Assembly (NCBI GenBank): GCA_051889975.1
Contig: JBJFDJ010000048.1
Location: forward strand, 1 to 19,377
Direction of reading: 5' to 3'
DNA from: UBA9845 sp051889975
GTDB taxonomy: Bacteria; Bacillota; Clostridia; Christensenellales; UBA1242
DNA length: 19,377 bases
The position numbers and the translations under genes are program-made. Of the stretch, positions 7,010 through 14,101 are shown in pieces (positions within the stretch are counted from its first letter, which is position 1; every line of letters starts with the position of its first letter). The notes beneath the pieces were generated by a model. That model was not told where the DNA came from. It was given only the letters and a program-made list of their open reading frames with translations, and ran no database searches.

Positions 7010-7186
7010 CTATTTCATAGCCCTTTTGCAATTTTTACAACAGTCAAAATTTTTAATGTAATCCAGCATTTTATCTCTGTTTGGCAAACCATTAAGCATA
7101 TCTCTTGTTGACGCGTTTAACATCTGTTTAAGTTGATACTTTTTAGAGAGTTCTGCCAATTTGTCATAACAAAAAAGTTTACACAT
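7010..7186 (-). CDS. Small Cys-containing phage protein
   Basis: A 58-aa product beginning MCKLFCYDKL and ending NFDCCKNCKRAMK. I chose the ATG at 7186 because it overlaps the stop codon of the hub-like gene (ATGTGTAA), a normal coupled arrangement; a longer start at 7267 would overlap that gene by about 90 bases. Two N-terminal cysteines and a C-terminal CCxxC cluster suggest metal binding or a disulfide-linked structure. I recognise no family. It lies between a putative virion protein and the holin-like genes, so it may be a minor virion or lysis-timing protein. Confidence 0.55.
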   Translation of the reverse strand: MCKLFCYDKLAELSKKYQLKQMLNASTRDMLNGLPNRDKMLDYIKNFDCCKNCKRAMK

Positions 7187-8678
7187 ATTCTGTATCAAGC
7201 AAATCAACTGTAAGTTTAACATTGCTAATAAACGCTTTTTCGGTGCTACTAGAAATTGCAATGCCAACTTGTTTGCCCTTTATTCTAACAGGGAATTTGC
7301 TTAAAATTTCACTTCCCTTAACATCAAATTCTCTTGTCTCTTTTTCGGTGAAAACCGTTAGTTTTGCATCGTATTTTGAAAATAAAGAAATTTCCCTAAC
7401 ACTCTTTTCTTTGTTGCTGTAACCAAGGTCCGAAAGTGGCGAACGCCAATATCTAAACTGATTTTCGCCAAATGTTTTTCCATTTTCAACAAGTTGACCA
7501 ATTTTTTCACCGTGCACTGCGTTAAAGCAAGCCAACAATTTGTCGTTTGATTCAAACTGAACTGCGCAAAAACTTATGACATCAATGCCCCTTGTTATTG
7601 TATATTTGCCAGTTGCAACTTCATAGGCTATTATTGCATTGTTTTTGTAATTTTCACTTTCGCAACCAATAATTTTTTCATCACCAAAGTTTAACCTGCA
7701 AGCAAGGTAATAAATTCCATTTCTAAAAATAGCAACTGCGTGCTGATTTGCAATGCCTTTGAGCATAGAATTTAACTTTAAATCCAATTTTTTTGCATTT
7801 GCTGTATCAAACTGATAAAGTCCGTCTTTGCACAAAACAAGACCTGTTTTGCCACAACAACAAGCAGTGTCGCCATAAATTTTTCCACCACTAAACAGCA
7901 GGTGATTTATGTCAAACTCTTGCATAGACTCATACCACATAATTCGGCTTATGCCATAGTCTCGTATGGCATAGATGTAGTCGTCCATGCAGATTAATTT
8001 GTTTATACTTCCTCTTTCGCCATCCAGCGTAACTTTTTCAACAGACAAGACATCGTCTTTTTTCCAGGTGAGCAAATTTCCATATTGAGTTCTTATAACC
8101 AATCTTTCGCCACCTAAAGTTATAAAAAATCTGTCCTTAAAGTTACATATATTGCTAACAACTGGCATATCAGGGTAATTTTTTGTTGCTGTTAAATCGT
8201 CCCAACTGTTTACGCCATCACTTTCACTTGTAAACAAAATGCAATCATAAGTTCCATCGTTGTGATTAAACAAATTTGGCACTTCCAAAAAAGTTTTGTC
8301 GTCTATGTTTAGCATTGCCGGATATGGTGTGACCAACCTACAAAAATGAACTTTGTTTTCTGAGGTTATAGCAATTAATTTGTCATTGCGCTTGTTTTCT
8401 GTTGTGTCAAATTGTTTATATGTTCCAATTTTGATATATTTTGTGCCACTGACCATTTGAGGTGATTTTTCTGCGCTGTTTTCTTCGGTTGTGCTGGGTA
8501 TTGTTAAGTTTTCAAAGCCAATGCTTTCGGTTAGCGCACCAGATTTATAGTCAAAATTGTAACAGTTAACTGATGTGTTAAAACTCGTTATGTTTTCAGC
8601 AGTTTCTGTATCCAATCCATTTTGAAAATCTTTTATGCAAATTTCAAGAGTTTGAGTTTTTGGATATTTTGTCTTCAT
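7179..8678 (-). CDS. Putative phage tail-hub/stabilisation protein (P22 gp10-like position)
   Basis: A 499-aa protein with many short beta-strand-like segments. Repeated blocks such as RFFITLGGERLVIRTQYGN, SINKLICMDDYIYAIRDYG, GKTGLVLCKDGLYQFD and IFRNGIYYLACRLNFGDE look like blades of a beta-propeller. Position (after portal, scaffold, capsid and connector) and size match the packaged-DNA stabilisation/hub protein gp10 of P22-type podoviruses (472 aa), but I cannot show homology by eye. I set the start at the ATG at 8678, which overlaps the preceding stop (TGATG) and has AAGGTGG at proper spacing; a GTG three codons upstream is the alternative. No signal peptide or enzymatic motif is visible. 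Confidence 0.6.
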   Translation of the reverse strand: MKTKYPKTQTLEICIKDFQNGLDTETAENITSFNTSVNCYNFDYKSGALTESIGFENLTIPSTTEENSAEKSPQMVSGTKYIKIGTYKQFDTTENKRNDKLIAITSENKVHFCRLVTPYPAMLNIDDKTFLEVPNLFNHNDGTYDCILFTSESDGVNSWDDLTATKNYPDMPVVSNICNFKDRFFITLGGERLVIRTQYGNLLTWKKDDVLSVEKVTLDGERGSINKLICMDDYIYAIRDYGISRIMWYESMQEFDINHLLFSGGKIYGDTACCCGKTGLVLCKDGLYQFDTANAKKLDLKLNSMLKGIANQHAVAIFRNGIYYLACRLNFGDEKIIGCESENYKNNAIIAYEVATGKYTITRGIDVISFCAVQFESNDKLLACFNAVHGEKIGQLVENGKTFGENQFRYWRSPLSDLGYSNKEKSVREISLFSKYDAKLTVFTEKETREFDVKGSEILSKFPVRIKGKQVGIAISSSTEKAFISNVKLTVDLLDTEYV

Positions 8679-9226
8679 CAAATCCACCTTCTCTGTTTAA
8701 GAAAAACACTTCCACTCTTTCTAACTGCAATTTGCATGGCACTTATAAATTTGCTTTCCCACATTTCGCTTTCGCTGTAATTTCCACAAACCAAACAATA
8801 CTCTTTTGCCACGCCATAACAAAGACCATAAATTGTCAAACGCTTGTCATAAACGATGTTGTCATCAAGCCCAACAATTTCTGGCAAGTAGTTGTATGTA
8901 ATTTTGTATTTGCCATCTTTTACAAGCAAGTTGTTAAACTCGATTTTGTATTCGTTTAAAGGAACAAAATTTATTATCTTGTAAAATACTTTGCTCAAAT
9001 TGGCAAGGTCAAAAGTTCCTTCTTTAACATCAATTGTTTCGGTTGTTTCCAACAACAAATAGTCGGTTGAAATATCGCACAACACTTCGTTTATGCAACT
9101 TACAACAATGTTTATATCTTTTTTTGTTTGGCTGTCCAAATTTTCATAGTCATCTAGGTTGGCATCAATTAAATTGTTTAACTGCAACAAAATTGCAGCT
9201 TGTTTTATAACTTCTTTAACACTCAT
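8678..9226 (-). CDS. Putative head-tail connector/adaptor protein
   Basis: A 182-aa mostly helical protein. It shows the pattern I associate with small proteins downstream of capsid genes in podovirus-like prophages: an N-terminal helical region with VSCINEVLCDISTDYL, a middle beta segment with KYKITYNYLPEIVGLDD, then RLTIYGLCYGVAKEYCLVCGNYSESEMWESKFISAMQIA and a basic C-terminus (KQRRWI). Head-completion or adaptor proteins (the P22 gp4 role) bind under the portal and receive the tail. AAGGAG precedes the ATG, and the gene overlaps the upstream gene by 11 bases. The assignment rests on position and pattern; the exact structural role is not proven. Confidence 0.6.
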   Translation of the reverse strand: MSVKEVIKQAAILLQLNNLIDANLDDYENLDSQTKKDINIVVSCINEVLCDISTDYLLLETTETIDVKEGTFDLANLSKVFYKIINFVPLNEYKIEFNNLLVKDGKYKITYNYLPEIVGLDDNIVYDKRLTIYGLCYGVAKEYCLVCGNYSESEMWESKFISAMQIAVRKSGSVFLKQRRWI

Positions 9227-9527
9227 AAACTCTCCTTAAATTTTCTAAAATTTCATTTTTGTTTTTTTGCTGTAAAATCTGGTTTTCTCGCTCTATACTT
9301 TCCAAAAACTGCCTTTGATTTTCTATCTTTGTCTTTTGCACAAGAGATATGGTTCTGGCGTCCAATTTGTCGTAAGGCACTGTTAATTCATAGGTGTTTT
9401 TGGCACGCCTATAATGAACTTCATACTTATGTTTTTTGCAATTGTAAACTATAAAATATTTTTTATCTATGCTCTTTAACCTGTTAACTATGTTAAAGAG
9501 GTCGTTTTTAATTAAAAATTTAAACAT
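9216..9527 (-). CDS. Small conserved phage protein downstream of the capsid gene
   Basis: A 103-aa protein with NRLKSIDKKYFIVYNCKKHKYEVH, then TYELTVPYDKLDARTISLV and a charged coiled-coil-like C-terminus. I recall the IV.N.K..KYEVH...PYd.LDaRt pattern from many Bacillota prophages, where the protein is unnamed; it may take part in head completion. The ribosome-binding site is weak (TTTGG). A stem-loop with a T-rich tail lies in the 59-base gap between the capsid stop and this start, so expression of this and later genes may be lower than that of capsid. It overlaps the connector gene by 11 bases. Confidence 0.65.
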   Translation of the reverse strand: MFKFLIKNDLFNIVNRLKSIDKKYFIVYNCKKHKYEVHYRRAKNTYELTVPYDKLDARTISLVQKTKIENQRQFLESIERENQILQQKNKNEILENLRRVYEC

Positions 9528-9529
9528 AT

Positions 9530-9573
9530 AAAACCAAATAAAACAAAATGCAGTTTTGTGTTAAAACTGCATT
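9530..9573 (-). terminator. Stem-loop (partial terminator/attenuator) after the capsid gene
   Basis: On the reverse strand AATGCAGTTTT pairs perfectly with AAAACTGCATT over a 5-nt loop, followed by a T-rich but G-interrupted tail. It lies 13 bases after the capsid stop codon, inside an otherwise continuous operon, which fits partial termination or protection of the capsid mRNA 3' end. Confidence 0.75.
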
Positions 9574-9586
9574 CGTCTTATATTCC

Positions 9587-10738
9587 TTATGCGTTAATTC
9601 CGCTTAATTTTGCTTGTCCTGCTGGTTTGTTGCAAATGAGGTCAGCATATTTAACTAGGGTTGCTGAATATGTTGGATATCCTGCATTTTGTTTTAAAAT
9701 TCTGCCGTCTTCACTAGCAAGCCATTGCCAATCGCAAAGTTGATGCAATTCAAATTCTTTTGTATTTAACAAATACATTGTGCCATCTTCAACAAATCTG
9801 TCACTTACAACTGGAATGCCGTTGTAACTGATTGCCTTAAAGCCACCTTGAAGTTCCATAACATCGATGTTTCTTCTGTAAGTTGCAAGATATGCTTGAT
9901 ACAATCTCTTAACATCACTTGAGCAGGTGATGTAGTCAACTGTGCTACCAACATTTTCGTCAAGATAGTCAATTGCTGATTGAATAACATCGTCAGTGAT
10001 TGTTCCAACACTTGTTTTGCTGTATGGTTTCATCCAAGCGTTTGCACTTCTGCTTACGCCATAAAGGTCACCTGTGCCAAAAATTGCACCAAGACCTGTG
10101 AGCTCTTTGCCAAGTGAATTTTGAACAGTTACATAGCAACTTTCTGTTACAGAAGCAATTGCTTTGTCAACTGTAAATGTTTTGTTAACACGGTCAACGG
10201 CTGTTATTCTTGCACCTTTAACCACAACTGAGTTCTCAGAAGAGTAAATGTCAACAACCAAACCTTCAATCATATTTTTAACTGTGTCACATGTCATAAC
10301 AGCACCTTCAACTGCACTTATTGTTGCAATTTTGCCAGAGCCATCACCAAATAACATACGACCAAAGTTGAATTTGCTTGCTTTAATCAAGCCTTCCATT
10401 TCTGCATTTAAAAGGTTAACAAAAGCACCTGCGCTGTTTTCACTTGCACGAATTGCTTTGTCGCTGATTTCAATTTTGCCATATAAGTTTTTAAGTTCGC
10501 TAACAAACTTAACATAGTTGTTGCCAGCACTTGCAGGGAGTTCGCCTGCTTCATCACCAGCACCAATTCCACCATTTATACCAAATGGCGCAACTTTAAC
10601 AATTTCCTTGCCCCAAACATCTTTTGTCGTTTGACTTATTTTTGCAAGAAGTGGGTTTGTGTTTGTGTTTAATTGATTAGACACAACATCCAAATAAACT
10701 TTTTTTAGTGCGTTATCTGCACTTTCTAATGTAATCAT
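9587..10738 (-). CDS. Phage major capsid protein (HK97 fold)
   Basis: A 383-aa protein. Its N-terminal third (NPLLAKISQTTKDVWGKEIV, GINGGIGAGDEAGELPASAG, KNLYGKIEISDKAIRASEN, then FNFGRMLFGDGSGK) and C-terminal third (DYITCSSDVKRLYQAYLA, GIPVVSDRFVEDGTMYLLNT, and a final aromatic Trp/Tyr-rich strand) have the arrangement of HK97-fold coat proteins. The middle beta-rich part (about 145-200) looks like an inserted domain. AGGAGAAAG precedes the ATG. The gene follows the scaffold gene by 9 bases, the standard scaffold-coat order. No N-terminal delta domain or protease gene is seen, consistent with a separate scaffold. No truncation is visible; length is normal for the family. Confidence 0.92.
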   Translation of the reverse strand: MITLESADNALKKVYLDVVSNQLNTNTNPLLAKISQTTKDVWGKEIVKVAPFGINGGIGAGDEAGELPASAGNNYVKFVSELKNLYGKIEISDKAIRASENSAGAFVNLLNAEMEGLIKASKFNFGRMLFGDGSGKIATISAVEGAVMTCDTVKNMIEGLVVDIYSSENSVVVKGARITAVDRVNKTFTVDKAIASVTESCYVTVQNSLGKELTGLGAIFGTGDLYGVSRSANAWMKPYSKTSVGTITDDVIQSAIDYLDENVGSTVDYITCSSDVKRLYQAYLATYRRNIDVMELQGGFKAISYNGIPVVSDRFVEDGTMYLLNTKEFELHQLCDWQWLASEDGRILKQNAGYPTYSATLVKYADLICNKPAGQAKLSGINA

Positions 10739-10747
10739 AACTTTCTC

Positions 10748-11392
10748 CTAATTTTTAAAATAGGCCTCTGCTACTTTGCCGGCTTCTAAAATTGTTTTTG
10801 GCTTAGTTACAGGACTGCTAACAGTTCCTGTGCCACCAAAGTCGGCAATGAGTGGCATAGCCTTTTTTGACATAATATCTTGCAGATATTTGTCAACTAT
10901 GTTTTTGTTAATTTTTTCATTGTTATAGATGTAGTTATTTAAAAAATCTTCATCATTAACAAGATTGTCATAAGGCACAATTTTTGATGACAAAACTTTT
11001 GTCAATGCTGTTAAATAAGGATTGTTTGTGCTAGCAACTTCCTCTTCCTTAATCGCATTGGAAATTTCGTCTTCATACATTTGAACCTGTGGTTGACTTT
11101 GCAAAAAGTCTTTAAACTCTTTGTCTTTGTCAACCCGTTCTTCCCTTGGTGCATTTGCATTGTCAAGGGAGTTAATTTTTTCGGTAAGTTCTTTAACTTT
11201 TTGACACTTTTGCGTAAACTCTTTTTCCAAATTTTTGTAGGCGTTTTGCAAGGCGTCAACAGTTTTAAACTTATCCATAAGAGAGCCACTTAAAGTTTGT
11301 GTTTCATCTTTAATTTGCTGTTCCCCAGCATTCAGGGTAGAACTTTGTTGTGGTTGTTCTCCGTTTTTAATTTCATTCATAAATTCTTCCAT
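10748..11392 (-). CDS. Phage scaffolding protein
   Basis: A 214-aa acidic, Lys/Glu/Gln-rich protein. It has a predicted coiled coil at about 45-85 (KNLEKEFTQKCQKVKELTEKINSL in pieces) and a mixed C-terminus ending KTILEAGKVAEAYFKN. Position directly before the capsid gene and the helical, low-hydrophobicity composition are typical of procapsid scaffolds; sequence recognition alone is weak. I prefer the ATG at 11392, which has GGAG seven bases upstream, over the ATG at 11404, which has no site. It is preceded by the repeat- and cloverleaf-containing gap. Confidence 0.8.
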   Translation of the reverse strand: MEEFMNEIKNGEQPQQSSTLNAGEQQIKDETQTLSGSLMDKFKTVDALQNAYKNLEKEFTQKCQKVKELTEKINSLDNANAPREERVDKDKEFKDFLQSQPQVQMYEDEISNAIKEEEVASTNNPYLTALTKVLSSKIVPYDNLVNDEDFLNNYIYNNEKINKNIVDKYLQDIMSKKAMPLIADFGGTGTVSSPVTKPKTILEAGKVAEAYFKN

Positions 11393-11404
11393 AAATTTCT
11401 CCAT

Positions 11405-11499
11405 ATTAAGACTGTGTATCAGTTAATTAAATGCATATATTTTTTTAAGACTATGTATCAACTATTTGTTATATAAAACATTATCAACTGTATATAAAA
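11405..11499. repeat. Degenerate direct repeats upstream of the scaffold gene
   Basis: TTAAGACTGTGTATCAGTT (11406-11424) recurs as TTAAGACTATGTATCAACT (11445-11463), 39 bases apart with three differences. TATCAACT recurs again at 11482-11489, followed by a second ATATAAAA block. The segment is AT-rich with no supported reading frame. It lies between the cloverleaf and the scaffold start. It could be an array for a regulator or the remains of a duplication. Confidence 0.65.
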
Positions 11500-11656
11500 T
11501 TCTTTTCATTAGGTGTGCCAGTTGCTTGCTGGCGCAAGCCGTGGCAACGCCACGATATTTTGCAGGGCAAAATATAACTGGCACACCACACCAAACATCA
11601 TATTTGTTAGCTTTTTTTAACATAATGTTTTTAAATTCTTTTGCCACATCATTCAC
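11462..11656 (-). CDS. Doubtful 64-aa frame running through the cloverleaf element
   Basis: The frame opens with GTG four bases after the portal stop and reads MNDVAKEFKNIMLKKANKYD before entering the palindromic element. There the translation follows the structure (VPVIFCPAKYRGVATACASK), and it ends LYNK. No ribosome-binding site precedes it. Either it is a small coupled gene invaded in frame by the element, or the frame is accidental. The N-terminal 20 residues have a plausible composition; the rest does not. I recognise no family. I list it because this is the only frame in the portal-scaffold gap. Confidence 0.25.
   Translation of the reverse strand: MNDVAKEFKNIMLKKANKYDVWCGVPVIFCPAKYRGVATACASKQLAHLMKRILYTVDNVLYNK
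11512..11587. repeat. 76-nt perfect cloverleaf palindromic element
   Basis: The closing stem GGTGTGCCAGTT (11512-11523) is exactly complementary to AACTGGCACACC (11576-11587). Inside, and abutting with no unpaired base, are three perfect hairpins: GCTTGC/GCAAGC with loop TGGC (11524-11539), CGTGGC/GCCACG with loop AAC (11540-11554), and ATATTTTGC/GCAAAATAT with loop AGG (11555-11575). So 66 of 76 bases pair in a four-way junction. About 55% of its bases are G or C, far above its surroundings. There is no tRNA signature (no TTC-A loop, no 7-bp acceptor stem, loops too small) and no terminator T-run. The same fold forms in DNA or RNA of either strand. I assign it to no known repeat family. Confidence 0.9.
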
Positions 11657-11660
11657 TTTG

Positions 11661-13556
11661 TTATTTGTTTGCAGTTTTTTCTTGCATTAGTTCTTCTTGC
11701 ATTTGAGCCTTTAACATTGCTTTATGCTCTTCAATATGCTCAATTAAATTGCTCAAAACTTGATTGTCATCAAATTCGTTTGAAAGAACAAATGCAGTGT
11801 GAGACTGAATGTGCAAACTGTGGTCATCAATGCTTAAAGTTTTAGGCATTTTGCCCTCAATAAACATAATATTTTCTTTGCCTGCTTGTTTTATGTGCAT
11901 ATTGCTTAAATCATTTCCATTTTCCCAAGTTCCAAAGCCAAGCATTTCCAAAGTCTTTTGTTTTGCCGAAACACTCAACTTTCCATTTTCATCGGCAAGC
12001 AAACCTGCATTTAGCATATCAAATATCATACTTCTGCGTTGAGACAATGTCTCGCCAAGCTCATTTTTTGTATCCAAAACCACATCGTCACTTGTGATGT
12101 CACTCTTGTTCCAATAAAACAGTTCCATCTTGCCCTTTTCGTCTTCTATTTTTGCAAGGCGTTTTTGACCAGCAAACTGCTTATACAATCTCAAAATATT
12201 TTTGCCAATTTCTATCATTGCAAATTTTATTTGGTCGCTTGTTGCAAGCAAACGGTCGTTTTCTCTTTCAATTATAAGTTCAAGCGCAACACCACTTATG
12301 TTTGACCTTGCAACATTTGCACTTGTGTTGTAGTCACTAACGCCACTTATTTGAATAAATTCTTCAAGCAAACTTTCTTCTTCTTTTTCAAATGCACTTG
12401 GTATGTCATTTGTGCTTAAAATTTCGGGTGGAGTTGAACCTTGACGATACACCAAAACTTTGCCCGGTGACAACCCTTCTTCTTCCAAGTTTCTTATGTC
12501 AACACTTCCGTCTTCCACGGTTAAAATGCCCATTGCAATTCTGTTTAAAAACTCATGCTTTCTGTTTTTTATGGCGTTGTAACTTCGTTGAACGGGGATT
12601 AATCTTTCAATCACACTAAATCCCCAAAAACTACCACCATCTGTTAATGAACATTGTTTAACAAAAGGAAATCCCCTTTTATCTTCGTTTCGGTTAACAA
12701 AAGGTAGTTCGCCAATTGCAAGCAATCTGTCACCAGCCACAACAATAACTCTGCCATTTGGATGTTCTGTTGTTGGTGCTTCGTATCTTTCAATTACAAT
12801 GGCACTGTCACTTGCCTTTTCGCTGATTATTTTTTGAACACTTGCCGTATAACCCAGCCCACCAGCAAGATTTTGATTGCTCATTGTTAAAACATCAATA
12901 TCTTCGGGCAAAACATCAACACCCCAAATCTTTTTGATTGCACTCACCTTGTATGGCTTTGCGTGAATAATACTTGCAAGGTCATCAATTTTTTCGGTTG
13001 TGTTGCAATCAGGGAAAATTTCAAATGGCGAACAAACACTTATGTCAACTTCACCATTTCTTATGCCATTGCCGTCTTTGTCATATCCAAGCAAATCACC
13101 TTTTTGACTGTTCCAAACAACTTTGTAAAAACTCGTTCCACAAATCTCACTCCAATTTGTTGCTTGCGATATCTTTTCACTCAATTTTAAATTGTGTTCA
13201 ACTGCATTTAAAATCTTGCGAGATAATTTTGCCGAGTGAATATCTTTTTCACTGTCGCCACTTGGTGCAACGTTAAAAACAGGACGAACTTTGCTTAGTT
13301 TTGCAATTCTGGTTTCAATAATTGGTGCAATGTGATTGTAAACTTCTCTCTCTTGCCAAAAATATTGTTTGCTAAAATCTTCCAATTCCCCAACATCAGT
13401 TAAGGTGCAATATTGATTGCCAGCAACAAAATTCATATTTAATTGCCACTGCCTTTCAATGTTTTTTCTTGCCTGTTGCCTGTTTAAAAAATCTTTTTTA
13501 ACTTCTTTAACCAAGTCTTCTTCAAACTTAACAAAATCTTTTTTATTTTTTGTCAT
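11661..13556 (-). CDS. Phage portal protein, P22-type
   Basis: A 631-aa protein beginning with a charged helix and NRQQARKNIERQWQLNMNFVAGNQY, then EREVYNHIAPIIETRIAKLSKVRP, which matches the N-terminal region of large P22-like portals (about 600-720 aa). Further blocks are TNWSEICGTSFYKVVWN (wing), VDISVCSPFEIFPDCNT, and GFSVIERLIPVQRSYNAIKNRKHEFLN with the downstream stem/clip helices. The C-terminus is helical (EHKAMLKAQMQEELMQEK), like the barrel or part of it. Twelve copies form the DNA channel at one capsid vertex and bind the terminase. GAGGAG precedes the ATG, and the start overlaps the preceding Cys-rich gene by 14 bases. It appears full length and unbroken. Confidence 0.9.
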   Translation of the reverse strand: MTKNKKDFVKFEEDLVKEVKKDFLNRQQARKNIERQWQLNMNFVAGNQYCTLTDVGELEDFSKQYFWQEREVYNHIAPIIETRIAKLSKVRPVFNVAPSGDSEKDIHSAKLSRKILNAVEHNLKLSEKISQATNWSEICGTSFYKVVWNSQKGDLLGYDKDGNGIRNGEVDISVCSPFEIFPDCNTTEKIDDLASIIHAKPYKVSAIKKIWGVDVLPEDIDVLTMSNQNLAGGLGYTASVQKIISEKASDSAIVIERYEAPTTEHPNGRVIVVAGDRLLAIGELPFVNRNEDKRGFPFVKQCSLTDGGSFWGFSVIERLIPVQRSYNAIKNRKHEFLNRIAMGILTVEDGSVDIRNLEEEGLSPGKVLVYRQGSTPPEILSTNDIPSAFEKEEESLLEEFIQISGVSDYNTSANVARSNISGVALELIIERENDRLLATSDQIKFAMIEIGKNILRLYKQFAGQKRLAKIEDEKGKMELFYWNKSDITSDDVVLDTKNELGETLSQRRSMIFDMLNAGLLADENGKLSVSAKQKTLEMLGFGTWENGNDLSNMHIKQAGKENIMFIEGKMPKTLSIDDHSLHIQSHTAFVLSNEFDDNQVLSNLIEHIEEHKAMLKAQMQEELMQEKTANK

Positions 13557-13767
13557 TTGTCTTCTTCTCCTCTTTTATCATATTTGGTGGACTTTGTGGC
13601 ACAACATACTTGCCAGCAAGCGAATACAACTCATTTAAACATGTGGCGCAAATGTCAGTTGAACCACCAAAGATGCCACGCTTTAACCTAATTGTATAGT
13701 CTGCCATATTTAAGCAACCAACTAGGTCACAGTGAACTTTGATTTTTTCTATTTTTTTTATCTCCAT
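13543..13767 (-). CDS. Small Cys-rich (zinc-ribbon-like) phage protein
   Basis: A 74-aa product with Cys13 and Cys18 (HCDLVGC) and Cys40/Cys43 (DICATC), a CX4C...CX2C arrangement that could hold one zinc ion. The strands between read YTIRLKRGIFGGS. A helix NELYSLAGK and a basic tail follow. AAAGGAG precedes the ATG, and the 3' end overlaps the portal gene by 14 bases. Its place between the packaging genes and the portal suggests a role in terminase-portal or DNA contact, but this is inference from position. Confidence 0.6.
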   Translation of the reverse strand: MEIKKIEKIKVHCDLVGCLNMADYTIRLKRGIFGGSTDICATCLNELYSLAGKYVVPQSPPNMIKEEKKTNDKK

Positions 13768-13770
13768 TTT

Positions 13771-14088
13771 TTACTCCTTTTCTGTATAATTTTTTTGCAA
13801 AATGTCCATAGCATTTTTAATTTCTGCCTTTAATTCGTCATCGGTTAAATTTGTGTAGTCAACACCAGCGCTGTCATTTAATTCTTCAAGCAACAACTTA
13901 ACAGCAGATATATCTGGTGGCACATTTTTTGTTGTTATTTTTTTCTTGGTTAGTTTTTGCCCCGCTTCATCAACCGAATATTCTTCAATCACTTCTTTGT
14001 AGTTGTAGCCAAATGCTTTTTTTAAAAGTGCTTTTTCAATTTTGCCCTTGTATTTTGTAAATTCATTTTCATCCATATCTATCACCAA
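13771..14088 (-). CDS. Terminase small-subunit-like protein (C-terminal-type region)
   Basis: A 105-aa product. KALLKKAFGYNYKEVIEEY...LTKKKITTKNVPPDISAVKLLLEEL closely follows the pattern of the C-terminal half of many Bacillota phage small terminases (k.A.GY.y.e ... k.t.k..pPD..A..f.L). The N-terminal DNA-binding HTH expected of those proteins is absent or replaced, so this is a shortened form or a protein derived from it. It lies 13 bases downstream of the large terminase, whereas small terminases usually precede it. The start is uncertain: AGGAG is best placed for the ATG at 14092, which gives only seven codons (MFGDRYG); the long frame begins at TTG 14088, GTG 14085 or ATG 14076. Confidence 0.6.
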   Translation of the reverse strand: MVIDMDENEFTKYKGKIEKALLKKAFGYNYKEVIEEYSVDEAGQKLTKKKITTKNVPPDISAVKLLLEELNDSAGVDYTNLTDDELKAEIKNAMDILQKNYTEKE

Positions 14089-14101
14089 ACATATTTATCT
14101 C

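Noticed and set aside
6702..7031. Longer 109-aa start for the BhlA-like protein
   Set aside because: The first 25 residues are not part of the family pattern, the start would overlap the preceding gene, and the AAAGGG site points to the ATG at 6956.
7187..7267. N-terminal extension of the 58-aa Cys protein
   Set aside because: It overlaps the well-supported hub-like gene in another frame; the ATG overlapping that gene's stop codon is a better start.
11512..11587. tRNA gene (76 nt and cloverleaf-shaped)
   Set aside because: The closing stem is 12 bp instead of 7, loops are only 3-4 nt, there is no T-loop consensus or 7-nt anticodon loop, and no junction bases are unpaired. The length match is coincidental.
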